From the NCBI RefSeq assembly GCF_024181385.1, contig NZ_CP051305.1, forward strand, positions 1,922,001 to 1,986,000: a DNA stretch of 64,000 bases. Direction: 5' to 3'. The notes under the pieces were generated by a model. The model saw only the letters and a program-made list of their open reading frames with translations. It had not been told where the DNA came from and made no database searches. A program made the translations under genes and the position numbers. Below, piece after piece: positions 1 through 8,720 of the stretch (its first letter is position 1; each line of letters begins with the position of its first letter). Origin of the DNA: Treponema sp. OMZ 798. GTDB taxonomy: Bacteria; Spirochaetota; Spirochaetia; Treponematales; Treponemataceae.

Positions 1-471
1 AAGATTTTGAATTTGTCCTTGAAATTCGGACGTAAATAAATTTTGTAAGATTTTTTTATTTATATCTGCCTGAGAAAGTGTCAAAATTGAAATAATGCGG
101 TTTATATCAATTCCTTTATTTTTAGTAAAACCATGACCGAGGTTTTTCGTTATTATATCTATGGCTATCTTTTCAGTAATATTTTCTTTATTCTTAAGAA
201 GTTCTCTTATTGTATTTCTTATTTGCCTTAAACTTACTTCCGGGTATTCAATAAAAAAATCTAGTGAAGACATTTTAAAAACACTATCAATATTATTTTT
301 AAGAACTTCTTCCGATTTTTTTTCAACATTATAAAAACTGTTAAAAATACAATACAAAGTCTTACTTATGGTGCTCTTTCCCGTATTGTTTAATCCTGCT
401 ATAAGAGTTATTGAATTTAATTCTATTGAGGCTTTTTCTATTTTTCCTACATTGGAACAATCTAATCTCAT
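1..471 (-). CDS. AAA-type ATPase, N-terminal part (cut by window edge)
   Basis: The reading frame starts at an ATG at 471 on the minus strand and stays open to base 1, giving 157 residues with no stop. The N-terminus has a Walker A motif, GLNNTGKST, at about residues 25-33, preceded by a short beta-strand pattern (SITLIAG). This is typical of the SMC/RecF-like AAA family (AAA_13/AAA_15) often found in defence or OLD-like proteins. The rest of the visible part is lysine-rich and predicted helical. Walker B and the signature motif would lie outside the window, so the precise function cannot be assigned. It is separated from purF by about 60 bases. Confidence 0.7.
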   Translation of the reverse strand, partial: MRLDCSNVGKIEKASIELNSITLIAGLNNTGKSTISKTLYCIFNSFYNVEKKSEEVLKNNIDSVFKMSSLDFFIEYPEVSLRQIRNTIRELLKNKENITEKIAIDIITKNLGHGFTKNKGIDINRIISILTLSQADINKKILQNLFTSEFQGQIQNL

Positions 472-531
472 ACAAATACCTATTTTACTATATCGGCTGA
501 TTTTTAAATATCTTTAAAACCCAAATAGAGC

Positions 532-1983
532 CTACTCAAAGCTATTTTTGTCGGCAGCGCCGCTGACATCGACGGGGTACTTACCGTCAAAGCAGGCACA
601 GCAAAAATGGGTGTTTGCTCCGGCATCCTTCATAGCTTTAAGCATACTTTCTTGGGATAGGTAAACTAAGGAATCGGCTCCGATGTGCTCTCTGATTTCT
701 TCAACAGATTTTTTGTGGGCGATTAGGTTTTCGGGGTCTCCCATGTCTACTCCCATAAAACAGGAGTAACGCACCGGCGGAGAAGCTATTCTGATGTGTA
801 CTTCTTTGGCACCGGCACTCCGCAGCATCTTGATTAAGGGCCCCATGGTGCTTCCGCGGACGATGCTGTCGTCAACCACTATAATGCGTTTTCCTTCGAC
901 AGCTTCGGAAAGAATATTGAACTTCATCGCAACACCTTGGTCGCGCAATTTTTGGGTAGGCTGAATAAAGGTGCGTCCTATGTAGCGATTTTTTGAAAAA
1001 CCCTCATCATAGGGAATGCCCGATTCTTGGGAATAGCCTATGGCTGCCGACCGCGATGAGTCGGGAATGGCTATAACTATGTCGGCCTCGACGGGGGAGT
1101 TTTTTGCAAGCTCCTTGCCGAAATTTACCCTTGACATGTGAACCGAAGCCTTGTTCCAAACCGAGTCGGGACGGGCAAAGTAGACGTATTCAAAGATACA
1201 TGGAGAAAGCAGCTCCTTAGGGGGAAGCTGCATACAAAGCTCTGCTCCGTTATCGACCAACTTTAAAATTTCTCCGGCTTTTACCTCGGTAAAATCCTTG
1301 CAGCCCAATGTTAAAAGAGCGCAAGACTCACTTGCGGCAATCGATACTCCGTCTTGAAAGCTGCCTACACAAAGAGGACGAAAGCCCCAAGGGTCCCTAG
1401 CGATGTAAATGCCTTCAACCGTCAAAACGGCAATAGAAAAAGCTCCTTCCCATTCCCGCATACATGAGGCGATGCGTTCTGTCCAAGAATCTCCCTTGGC
1501 GGCGGCAAGCATCATAATCATAACTTCGGTATCCGAGGTAGAAGAAAGCCCTACTCCCCCTTCCAAAAGTTTTTGCCGCAAATACGGAGCGTTTACAAGG
1601 TTTCCGTTATGAGCTAGGGCTATGGGCCCATGCATGGTTTCAATATAAAAGGGCTGAATGTTTCCCAAAGAAGAAGAACCTGTAGTCGAATAGCGGGTGT
1701 GGCCTATCGCAGCATAGCCTTGAAGGTTCGATATATCGTTTTCGGTAAAAATGTTGGAAACAAGGCCCGGCTTTTTAAACACGCGGATGTGTTTTCCGTT
1801 TGAAACAGCCATCCCGGCAGCCTCTTGCCCCCTGTGCTGAAGAGAAAAAAGAGCATAAAAAACCGAGCGGGCAGCATCATCCAGTCTTTCGGGGTTTTCG
1901 GTCTTAAAGGATTTTGAATCCCAGACAGCCGCAATTCCGCATTCTTCCCCTAAACTCGATTTAAATATATTTTCCATGCTCAT
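532..1983 (-). CDS. purF: Amidophosphoribosyltransferase (PurF)
   Basis: Catalyses the first committed step of purine synthesis, transferring glutamine amide nitrogen to PRPP to give phosphoribosylamine. The 483-residue length is normal. The N-terminus contains EECGIAAV, where the Cys becomes the N-terminal nucleophile after removal of a short propeptide. This is followed by the class II glutamine amidotransferase signatures LQHRGQEAAGMA and GHTRYSTTG. The C-terminal phosphoribosyltransferase domain has the PRPP-binding motif IIVVDDSIVRGSTM. Four cysteines near the C-terminus (HFCCACFDG) and an upstream RYSCFMG fit the Fe-S or structural cysteine pattern of the B. subtilis-type enzyme. The ATG follows a GAGGGTAAG ribosome-binding site. 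No other purine genes are adjacent. Confidence 0.95.
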   Translation of the reverse strand: MSMENIFKSSLGEECGIAAVWDSKSFKTENPERLDDAARSVFYALFSLQHRGQEAAGMAVSNGKHIRVFKKPGLVSNIFTENDISNLQGYAAIGHTRYSTTGSSSLGNIQPFYIETMHGPIALAHNGNLVNAPYLRQKLLEGGVGLSSTSDTEVMIMMLAAAKGDSWTERIASCMREWEGAFSIAVLTVEGIYIARDPWGFRPLCVGSFQDGVSIAASESCALLTLGCKDFTEVKAGEILKLVDNGAELCMQLPPKELLSPCIFEYVYFARPDSVWNKASVHMSRVNFGKELAKNSPVEADIVIAIPDSSRSAAIGYSQESGIPYDEGFSKNRYIGRTFIQPTQKLRDQGVAMKFNILSEAVEGKRIIVVDDSIVRGSTMGPLIKMLRSAGAKEVHIRIASPPVRYSCFMGVDMGDPENLIAHKKSVEEIREHIGADSLVYLSQESMLKAMKDAGANTHFCCACFDGKYPVDVSGAADKNSFE

Positions 1984-2024
1984 CTTACCCTCCTAAAATT
2001 CGATAAAATTTAAATGCTCGTAAA

Positions 2025-2078
2025 ACGAGAGAGGGAGACTTTCCATAAAATATAAAAAGTCTCCCTCTTTAGCCTCGT
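2025..2078 (-). terminator. Hairpin terminator between zinc-ribbon gene and purF
   Basis: A long hairpin: AGAGGGAGACT (from about 2030) pairs with AGTCTCCCTCT (ending about 2069), and the outer arms ACGAG (2025-2029) and CTCGT (2074-2078) also pair. On the minus strand it lies just after the stop of the zinc-ribbon gene at 2094, so it probably ends that transcript before purF. Confidence 0.7.
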
Positions 2079-2093
2079 TAAAAAACAGTCAGA

Positions 2094-2264
2094 TTAATGA
2101 AAGTCTTTCGGCCTTCTTTCAACTCGTTTACATTTCGGGCATTCTGCAATATTTTTAATCTTACCGTTATCGACCATTGTTTTCAATACGATTTCTCCGC
2201 CGCAAGGACAATTAAATTTTTGAGTTGCAGCAGCAGTTCGTGAGTTTTTACTTGCACCAGCCAT
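2094..2264 (-). CDS. Small zinc-ribbon protein, 56 aa
   Basis: A 56-residue protein. Its start is supported by the AGGAGGC ribosome-binding site just upstream of the ATG at 2264. Residues 19-22 (CPCG) and 42-45 (CPKC) form two cysteine knuckles about 20 residues apart, a classic zinc-ribbon arrangement. The N-terminus is Ala/Ser/Lys-rich and the C-terminus is very basic (KRVERRPKD). The layout resembles small nucleic-acid-binding or ribosome-associated proteins, but I do not recognise a characterised family. It forms its own short transcription unit, bounded by a strong hairpin on its 3' side. Confidence 0.8.
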   Translation of the reverse strand: MAGASKNSRTAAATQKFNCPCGGEIVLKTMVDNGKIKNIAECPKCKRVERRPKDFH

Positions 2265-2393
2265 ATCTGCCTCCTAGCAAAATATTTATAGATTATAGTT
2301 ATATCAACCGAGTAAGTATAAAAAAAAACGGATTTTATGTCAAGAGATAGAAAGAATATAAATTTGCGTAAAATTTTTATCCTAAGTTAAGGC

Positions 2394-4010
2394 TTAAATC
2401 TCTTCGATCAACCACTCCCCGACAGTCTTTTCTTCCGGATCAAAGCCGGCACCGATAAGCACGATTTTTTTGTTTTCAGCCTTGAATCTTTCGGCATAGT
2501 TTTTTTCTTTGATTTGTTTTAAGGCGGCTTCGGCACCTTCTTTTAGTTTAAACTCAAATATGTAAATTGCACTGTCTGTTTTTATGACTGCATCAGTTCT
2601 GCCGTTAGCAACAGGTATTTCAAGCTCAATAAACTGCCCCAAGAGGGCAAAGACCAAGTATACGCAGACCTGAAAATTATGCTCTCTCAAGGCGATGCTT
2701 TCACCGCTCTCTTTTTTTACGGTATCATAGGGGAGACTTGCCATTATCGACTTTAACCTTTGCATAAACTCTTCTACCCTTCCCGCAATTATATCCCTAT
2801 AAAATTGGGCTATGCAAAAAGGTCCTTCCGCATAGACTACATTGCAATAATTGGGGAAAAGATTGTATAAAAAACCGTATCTGACTTCATCGTTAGGAAA
2901 GCCGAGCCTGTAAAGCTGCAAGAGCTTATCGTAACCCTTAATCGTCAAATAACCTGCCTGAAACAATACGGGGATTTCAGAACCTGCTTCGGCCCTGTAA
3001 TCGGATAGACCGGCCGAGGTCATCTCCACATTGCCGTCAAGGTTGGGAATGTGATAATCGCTCCGCTTTAAAGAATTTACCAAAAATGTGGGCGTTCCGG
3101 TAGCAAACCAATAATATTCAAATTGATTTCCGAAAAATACATTAAGTAAGCTGAAAGGATTATACATTCTTTCAGTATCGGGAGAAAAACAATAGCCGTC
3201 ATATTTTTGCTGTAAGGTTTTGATACAGGCCTCATAGCTTAATTCGTTGGCTTGGGCCAGGGCTTTTATTTCGGGCTCGAAGGTTTTTAATAATTCGGTA
3301 TGAGTTATTCCGCAGATGCCTGAAAATTGAGGAGTTAGACTTATATCGTTTAAGTTGTTTAGATCGCTGAATATGCTCACCTTGCTGAATTTTGTCACCC
3401 CCGTCAAAAAGGCAAGGCGTATATATTGGTCGGCTGTTTTGATGACACCGAAAAATCCCCTTAATATTGTCTTATAAATTTCGTTTAGAGCATCGTCTTT
3501 CCACATAGTTTGAAGAAGGGGTTTATCGTACTCGTCAATCAAAATAACGGTCTGTTTTCCCGTTTTTTTATATGCACGGTAGATAAGGCCGAAAAAGCGT
3601 TCCGAAAGAGTGTTTTCCGAATTAGAGCTGCCGTAAACTTCTTCCCACCTGCAAAGATGATTATTTAGGACACTTTCAAGATCTTCCCTTGTTTCATACT
3701 TTGCAAGATTAAAATCCAAATAGAGTACGGGATATTCCTGCCAGATTTCCCTTTTACCCTTTTCGGTTTCTTCAAGCTTTTCGATTGCGAGGCCCTTAAA
3801 CAGTTCTTTTTGTCCCAAAAAGTAGGCTTGAAGAGTAGAAAGAAAAAGGCTTTTTCCAAACCGCCGAGGACGGCTTAAAAAATAAACACGGCCTGTAGAG
3901 GCTAATTTATAAACATAGCCGGTTTTATCGACATAGAGATAATTATCATCACGCAATACCTTAAAACTCTGTACGCCGATAGGAAGTTTGCGGCTAAAAT
4001 CCATATCCAT
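2394..4010 (-). CDS. AAA-ATPase-like / PD-(D/E)XK nuclease family protein, copy 1
   Basis: First of four full-length paralogues in this window (538 aa). It begins with the family's KLPIGVQSF segment. The P-loop RPRRFGKSL is at about residues 48-56, and the Walker B-like VILIDEYDKPL at about 155. The FLTGVTKFSKVSIFSDLNN sensor-like block follows. The C-terminal PD-(D/E)XK-type nuclease half shows GRTDAVI then IYIFEFKLK. These correspond to the AAA-ATPase_like (PF09820) and PDDEXK_9 (PF08011) families, abundant in treponemes and Bacteroidetes with unknown function. The start at 4010 has GAGGTAAGG upstream; a second in-frame ATG lies two codons later. Its C-terminal third is nearly identical to that of copy 3 (48217-49833). 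Confidence 0.9.
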   Translation of the reverse strand: MDMDFSRKLPIGVQSFKVLRDDNYLYVDKTGYVYKLASTGRVYFLSRPRRFGKSLFLSTLQAYFLGQKELFKGLAIEKLEETEKGKREIWQEYPVLYLDFNLAKYETREDLESVLNNHLCRWEEVYGSSNSENTLSERFFGLIYRAYKKTGKQTVILIDEYDKPLLQTMWKDDALNEIYKTILRGFFGVIKTADQYIRLAFLTGVTKFSKVSIFSDLNNLNDISLTPQFSGICGITHTELLKTFEPEIKALAQANELSYEACIKTLQQKYDGYCFSPDTERMYNPFSLLNVFFGNQFEYYWFATGTPTFLVNSLKRSDYHIPNLDGNVEMTSAGLSDYRAEAGSEIPVLFQAGYLTIKGYDKLLQLYRLGFPNDEVRYGFLYNLFPNYCNVVYAEGPFCIAQFYRDIIAGRVEEFMQRLKSIMASLPYDTVKKESGESIALREHNFQVCVYLVFALLGQFIELEIPVANGRTDAVIKTDSAIYIFEFKLKEGAEAALKQIKEKNYAERFKAENKKIVLIGAGFDPEEKTVGEWLIEEI

Positions 4011-4029
4011 ACCTTACCTCGAAAGAAAA

Positions 4030-4551
4030 CTATCCCCTTTTCTTCAAAATCAGGAAAAGCCAAATACTGCTTACTCCGTTTACCAAAAAACCGAAACCTA
4101 TCAAACTAGCAAAAAGACCTGAAATGCTTGCAGGATTAAAAATACCTGAAAGACCTATTAAGCAAACGATGCCTGCAAAAATCAGCCAAAGCCACCACAG
4201 CCTAACACCTGCGCTTTTTAAATCGAATGATTTTTTAACCTCAACGGCTCCCAAGCAAATCAAAAAGAGGCCGAGGACAAGCCCGATAAGACCGAGAACT
4301 GCGCTTGGATTTACCAGACAAAAAAGCCCCAATCCTATTAAGATGATACCCAAAACCAAAAAGGAATTCATCTTGATCGAAAAAAACTGATAAATTTCGA
4401 TAAGGCCGTAAACGATTAGTGAAATACCGACAATGGTCACAATAATTCTTGTTATACTGTCGGGGTTAAAAATACATACAATCCCCAAAACCGTAGACAT
4501 TACGGCAATAGCCAAAAAGATCATAGAATAAGACAATTTTTTTTCAGACAT
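4030..4551 (-). CDS. DUF308 (HdeD-like) membrane protein
   Basis: A 173-residue, very hydrophobic protein with about six transmembrane helices arranged as repeated two-helix units, each with a glycine-rich turn and an FNP or VNP motif (CIFNPDSI, LVNPSAV, IFNPASI). This threefold repeat is characteristic of the DUF308/HdeD family of inner-membrane proteins. HdeD has been linked to acid stress in E. coli, but the function here is unknown. It ends about 20 bases before the start of AAA/nuclease copy 1 on the same strand, so the two may be co-transcribed. Confidence 0.85.
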   Translation of the reverse strand: MSEKKLSYSMIFLAIAVMSTVLGIVCIFNPDSITRIIVTIVGISLIVYGLIEIYQFFSIKMNSFLVLGIILIGLGLFCLVNPSAVLGLIGLVLGLFLICLGAVEVKKSFDLKSAGVRLWWLWLIFAGIVCLIGLSGIFNPASISGLFASLIGFGFLVNGVSSIWLFLILKKRG

Positions 4552-4637
4552 ATATACTCCAGATACTTTTAATGATAATATCTTTTCAATTTTTTTTCAA
4601 GCGCAATAATACATCAAAATTTCAAACAATGATAATA

Positions 4638-5846
4638 TTAAAATATATATCGGATCAAAATATAACTATAGAGAGAAGCAATAATTATAAAAGAAAGCAC
4701 GATAGGCAGAGTCTTTACAACCAACGATAAAAATGAAGTTTTATAATGTTCTGTTATGATTGCCAAACATATATGAGTGGGCGATACCTGCATTGCGATA
4801 TAGCATATACTCATAAACAAAACAAGTTCTCCAAGACCTGCACCGGGTATGGCCGAAAAAGCTAAAGGCAGCATCATGGCTATCATGGCCTGACTGCCTG
4901 CAACTATTGTTCCCAGAAAAATTATTATTGAAAACACAGCAGTAATAGGAATAGGGAGAATTCCAAAAACTTCGGGTAAAGTTTCAATAACATGACTATA
5001 TTCCAATACCGCTTTAAAAATCATAACAACGATTACTGTAAGAAGCATTTTTGCTTCAAAAGCTTTAACTGCAAATTTTTTTAATTGGGATAATGTAAAT
5101 TTATGAATAAACATCATTAAGAATATTGCAGGCAAAACAGCATAAAAAACTTGAATTTTTAAAACAAGAATTAAGATAGTTGTAAGACCGATAGGCCACA
5201 GAGCCTTAAAAAACGAATAGACGGCATCTTTTTTATTTTGTTCGTTCTCTGCGGTCTTATTCTTGGGTATTTTTTTTACATAAAATACAAAGCCCAGTAA
5301 AAAAAGAACAAAAACCATCGGCAGCATACTTACAACAAATGCAGTCATATCCACCCCGGTAAGTTTTAAGGCTAAAAGTATGGCTGCATAGGTAGGCATA
5401 AACAATTCCGATATATGTCTATAATAGCTGGTCACAAAAGTTTTTTCATTAGCATTAAGATTATCATCCGCGGCGGCATCCACTATCGGAGCGGCAATAA
5501 GTACCGCTCCGGGAGAGGGCAGCAACCCTACTATAAAGGGAGCAGCCATAGCATTTACACGTTTGGAATGAAACATTTGTTCAAGCGATATTTCAGCAAG
5601 CATAAGCATTTCCTTGTCTTCCATCATACGCTGTAAGTATGTAATGATATAAAAAGCAAGCAAAAGATATATTGTTTGAGAATTTAAAGAAGCACTTCTT
5701 GCCATTTTTATAAATTCCAAAAAAGGAATTTTATATAAAATCACGGCTAAAATCACAGCAATGAGTATCGCTTGATAAAGAGGACGCTTAAAAGTCAAAC
5801 CCAATACAATAGCCAAAAATATTACCGCCAAATAAATTAATTCCAT
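4638..5846 (-). CDS. DUF401 family integral membrane protein (putative transporter)
   Basis: A 402-residue polytopic membrane protein with about ten hydrophobic segments. It matches the pattern of DUF401 proteins, which look like anion or organic-acid permeases: a LPSPGAVLIAAPIVDA-type loop in the first half and a VSPTHICLAI segment near the C-terminus. Both are re-entrant-loop-like motifs in the two halves of such carriers. It lies 8 bases downstream of the C-S lyase gene on the same strand and is surely co-transcribed with it. Transport of a substrate or product of the lyase (a sulfur amino acid, or pyruvate) is a reasonable inference. The substrate cannot be read from the sequence. Confidence 0.8.
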   Translation of the reverse strand: MELIYLAVIFLAIVLGLTFKRPLYQAILIAVILAVILYKIPFLEFIKMARSASLNSQTIYLLLAFYIITYLQRMMEDKEMLMLAEISLEQMFHSKRVNAMAAPFIVGLLPSPGAVLIAAPIVDAAADDNLNANEKTFVTSYYRHISELFMPTYAAILLALKLTGVDMTAFVVSMLPMVFVLFLLGFVFYVKKIPKNKTAENEQNKKDAVYSFFKALWPIGLTTILILVLKIQVFYAVLPAIFLMMFIHKFTLSQLKKFAVKAFEAKMLLTVIVVMIFKAVLEYSHVIETLPEVFGILPIPITAVFSIIIFLGTIVAGSQAMIAMMLPLAFSAIPGAGLGELVLFMSICYIAMQVSPTHICLAIITEHYKTSFLSLVVKTLPIVLSFIIIASLYSYILIRYIF

Positions 5847-5854
5847 ACAGTATC

Positions 5855-7042
5855 CTAGAATCCTTTTTTCTTTAATGCACCACCAAGCATTTCCAAATGC
5901 TGTTCTAAAATTTTAGTAGGACAAGCTACATTGATTCTTTCGAAGCCGTCTCCTTCAGAGCCGAAAATATAACCTTCGTCAGTAAAAAATTGCGCTTCAT
6001 TATGCATAAAATCTTCCAAAGCTTTATTATCCATTCCAAGAGCCCTAAAATCTATCCATTGAAGATAAGTACCTTCAATGTACCTGCTTTTAAGCATTGG
6101 AAAGTTGGAATCAAAATAATTTTTAACCAGCTTTTGATTGGTATCAAGAACAAGCAGAAGCTCATCAAGCCATTTATCGCACCGGGTATAAGCTATTTCG
6201 CAAGCTTTAAGCCCGAGAGCATTCACACTCGAAGACCTCATCTTTTGAAGGGTTTCATAATACTTGGTTCTAAGATTTTCATTTTCTACAATTATATTTG
6301 ATGTAGCAAGGCCGGCGACATTAAAGGTCTTTGAAGGAGCCGTTGCCGTGATGGTATTTGCACCTATCTCTTTTGAAATACTTGCCATAAGAGTATGTTT
6401 ATAGCCGGGCATTATAAGATCATTCCATATCTCATCGGAAAAAACAATTACATTATTCTCCAAGGCTATTTCAGCCAGTCTTTTTAATTCTTCTTTTTTC
6501 CATACACGGCCGACAGGATTATGAGGAGAACAAAAAATCAAAAGTTTATTTTTCGGCTGCTTTGCAAGGCTTTCAAATTTATCGTAATCGATTGTGTAAT
6601 AGTTATCCTTATCACATAAAAGAGGACAATTTACAAGCTCCCGCTCATTCATCTCAATTGCCATGGAAAAAGGATAATACACAGGGCGCATAACGATTAC
6701 TCCGTCTCCTTTTTCCGTAAAGGTATTTACGGCAGCAAAAAAAGCATTTACAACTCCGGGTGTCTGCATAATCATTTCGGGACTTACACTGTAATCATGT
6801 TTTCGTTTAAGCCAATTTATTACGGCATTGTCATAATCTGCATACCGCATAGAATAACCTAAAATCAGTCTATCCAAATAACTTTTTAAACCTTCAATTA
6901 TTTCCGGCGGATTTTTAAATTCCATATCGGCAACTGAAAGAGGTATTACTCCTTCAGAAACATTGGGATTCCACTTGTACATAAGCTCCCATTTGGCAGC
7001 TCCAATTTTTTTTCGTGATAAAGTATTTACAAAATCATACAT
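5855..7042 (-). CDS. MalY/PatB-type PLP C-S lyase, cystalysin paralogue
   Basis: A 395-residue fold-type I PLP enzyme of the MalY/PatB family. It strongly resembles T. denticola cystalysin, the cysteine desulfhydrase that makes H2S, pyruvate and ammonia from cysteine. The PLP lysine is K238 in APSKTF, the same number as in cystalysin. Other conserved motifs are VADMEFKNPPE, VYYPF (the two aromatic tyrosines stacking on PLP), CSPHNPVGRVW, SDEIWNDL and YLQWIDFRALGMD. It appears to be a paralogue rather than cystalysin itself, since many surface positions differ. Substrate preference (cystine, cysteine, cystathionine) cannot be fixed from sequence. The ATG at 7042 has AGGAGATG upstream. It heads a unit with the DUF401 transporter. 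Confidence 0.88.
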   Translation of the reverse strand: MYDFVNTLSRKKIGAAKWELMYKWNPNVSEGVIPLSVADMEFKNPPEIIEGLKSYLDRLILGYSMRYADYDNAVINWLKRKHDYSVSPEMIMQTPGVVNAFFAAVNTFTEKGDGVIVMRPVYYPFSMAIEMNERELVNCPLLCDKDNYYTIDYDKFESLAKQPKNKLLIFCSPHNPVGRVWKKEELKRLAEIALENNVIVFSDEIWNDLIMPGYKHTLMASISKEIGANTITATAPSKTFNVAGLATSNIIVENENLRTKYYETLQKMRSSSVNALGLKACEIAYTRCDKWLDELLLVLDTNQKLVKNYFDSNFPMLKSRYIEGTYLQWIDFRALGMDNKALEDFMHNEAQFFTDEGYIFGSEGDGFERINVACPTKILEQHLEMLGGALKKKGF

Positions 7043-7076
7043 AATTCATCTCCTAATAGTTAAGGGTCTAATCAAT

Positions 7077-7105
7077 AGTATACAGTAAATAATTTATTTT
7101 TACAA
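7077..7105 (-). promoter_or_regulatory. Promoter of the C-S lyase unit
   Basis: On the minus strand TTGTAA (-35) is followed after 17 bases by TATACT (-10, at 7077-7082), about 35 bases upstream of the lyase ATG. The leader contains ATAGTTAA (7056-7063, plus-strand reading). This is the same half-site that forms the inverted repeat by the divergent promoter at 7145-7174. Confidence 0.55.
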
Positions 7106-7144
7106 GAATAATTTTAAAAAACTTTACAATTATTTTATTTTTCC

Positions 7145-7174
7145 TTGACAAATCTTGAAAGCTGATGTTATAAT
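7145..7174 (+). promoter_or_regulatory. Strong sigma70-type promoter for the DUF5058-dipeptidase operon
   Basis: A consensus TTGACA (7145-7150), an 18-base spacer and a consensus TATAAT (7169-7174). It lies about 120 bases upstream of the first gene at 7298 and points into the plus-strand operon. Confidence 0.85.
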
Positions 7175-7181
7175 GATGCAT

Positions 7182-7202
7182 ATAGTTAACAACCTTAACT
7201 AT
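7182..7202. promoter_or_regulatory. Inverted repeat, likely operator
   Basis: ATAGTTAA (7182-7189) and TTAACTAT (7195-7202) form a perfect 8-bp inverted repeat with a 5-base gap. It starts 7 bases after the -10 box, just where a repressor would block initiation. A single ATAGTTAA half-site also occurs in the leader of the divergent lyase gene (7056-7063). The cognate regulator is not encoded nearby. Confidence 0.6.
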
Positions 7203-7297
7203 TTATATCTTTATGTGTCGCTGAACTTTATAAAATTCTAATATACCTTTTCGTTTTACTGCCCAAAAATTTTGTAGAGTCAGACTAGGAGGTTTTT

Positions 7298-8011
7298 ATG
7301 GATACAATTACGATTGTAAACGGAACTGTGTGGGTTTTTGCTATCATATTGACATCTTTCGTCATAATTCAAGCAGCTATATTTTTAAAAAAAGCATTAA
7401 GCTTTAATAAAAAACATCAGCTGCTCACGAATGAAGAGGTAAAGATATCGATAAGAACCGGAATTTTTTCGATTATCGGACCCGGTTTTTCTGTAATGAT
7501 AGCAACATTGACAATTATGGCCATGCTGGGATCAGGAGCAGCATTTATGCGCATTGGAGTTATCGGCTCTGCAAGTTATGAATTAATGTTAGCCGGAATT
7601 GCAGCAGATGTTTTGGGCATTGAACTTACAAGCGCTAATATAACGACCGGTGTTTTCATTTTAGTTCTCTATGCAATGATTCTCGGAAGTGCACCTTATT
7701 TTATCAACTGTTTTTTCAGCCTAAAACCAATGGAACGCTCTTTGATAAAAAATAAAAGTATTGAAGGAAGTTTTGCAAAAATAGTCGGTTTTATCGCATC
7801 GATAGCGCTTATAGGTTATTTTGCTATCGATAATGCACGCAAAGGAAAAGTCGAGGCCATTGTAATGCTTATAACAGGCGGAATAACTATCTTACTGTCG
7901 ATGTATGCAGAAAAATCAAAGAAAAAATGGATTTATGAATGGATGCTGGCAATTGCTTTAGTTGCAGGACTAGGCAGTTCTATTATTTTAACAGAATTTA
8001 TTTTTAAATAG
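7298..8011 (+). CDS. DUF5058 family membrane protein
   Basis: A 237-residue protein with about six transmembrane segments. Its glycine-rich first half (GIFSIIGPGFSVMIATLT, then MLGSGAAFMRIG) fits the DUF5058 family, a predicted small-molecule permease component found with peptidases in Firmicutes and spirochaetes. The ribosome-binding site AGGAGG lies just before the ATG at 7298. It is first in a three-gene operon with another membrane protein (10-base gap) and an M19 dipeptidase (no gap). This arrangement suggests uptake of a dipeptide or amino-acid derivative that the dipeptidase then cleaves. The transport role is inference; no member is characterised as far as I know. Confidence 0.75.
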   Translation: MDTITIVNGTVWVFAIILTSFVIIQAAIFLKKALSFNKKHQLLTNEEVKISIRTGIFSIIGPGFSVMIATLTIMAMLGSGAAFMRIGVIGSASYELMLAGIAADVLGIELTSANITTGVFILVLYAMILGSAPYFINCFFSLKPMERSLIKNKSIEGSFAKIVGFIASIALIGYFAIDNARKGKVEAIVMLITGGITILLSMYAEKSKKKWIYEWMLAIALVAGLGSSIILTEFIFK

Positions 8012-8021
8012 GAGAAGATTT

Positions 8022-8720
8022 ATGGAAAACACTAATGATTTAATGGTTACTGATTACGAAAACAAATTTATCATCGATATTCACAGATGGGGAAGGCTTT
8101 CAATGCTGATAGCCCTTATACTTTCATTCTTGCCCATAGGATATATGTATTTTATAAAAGGCTGGACTGAAAGTGCCTCAGCTTTTGCAAGTGTAACTAT
8201 TGCAATATCATCATTCGGTATAGGAATGTGGTTGACTGAACCGATGAGCTATTTTCCCGTACTTGGCAGTGCAGGTACTTATATGAGTTACTTTGCAGGA
8301 AATGTTTCAAACATGAGGGTACCGGTAGCTCTTTCAATTCAAAATGCACTTAAAACAGATGTAACTGAACCTCGCGGTAATATAGCAACTATCATTGCAG
8401 TTGCAGCTTCCGTATTTGTAAATCTGTGTATTTTGCTGATTGTAGTTATTATAGGACAAAATCTTCTCGCTATTTTTCCGCAAGTAGTGCTTAAATCTTT
8501 TAAATATGTTTTACCTTCTTTATTTGGGTCGGTAATTGTAATGCGGTTTAGAGGGCAACCAAAAAGAGCCGTCAAATATTTTATTCCAACAGTTATTACA
8601 TACTATCTGGTAAGATTGATACCCGGAATAGGAACTTTTAAATTAGCAATAGTTATCGCCGGAACTATCATATACGGCTACATATTTCACAAAATTGAGA
8701 AAAATAAAAAGGCGGAGTAA
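8022..8720 (+). CDS. Integral membrane protein, partner of the DUF5058 protein
   Basis: A 232-residue protein with six or so hydrophobic helices and an N-terminal cytosolic stretch of about 25 residues. I do not recognise a named family. Conserved-looking features are LTEPMSYFPVLGSAGTYMSY and a GNVSNMRVPVALS segment, both rich in Gly, Ser and Pro and resembling substrate-path loops. It follows the DUF5058 gene by 10 bases with its own GGAGAAG ribosome-binding site, and its stop codon directly abuts the dipeptidase ATG. The two membrane proteins are of equal size and probably form a heteromeric carrier (inference). Confidence 0.7.
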   Translation: MENTNDLMVTDYENKFIIDIHRWGRLSMLIALILSFLPIGYMYFIKGWTESASAFASVTIAISSFGIGMWLTEPMSYFPVLGSAGTYMSYFAGNVSNMRVPVALSIQNALKTDVTEPRGNIATIIAVAASVFVNLCILLIVVIIGQNLLAIFPQVVLKSFKYVLPSLFGSVIVMRFRGQPKRAVKYFIPTVITYYLVRLIPGIGTFKLAIVIAGTIIYGYIFHKIEKNKKAE

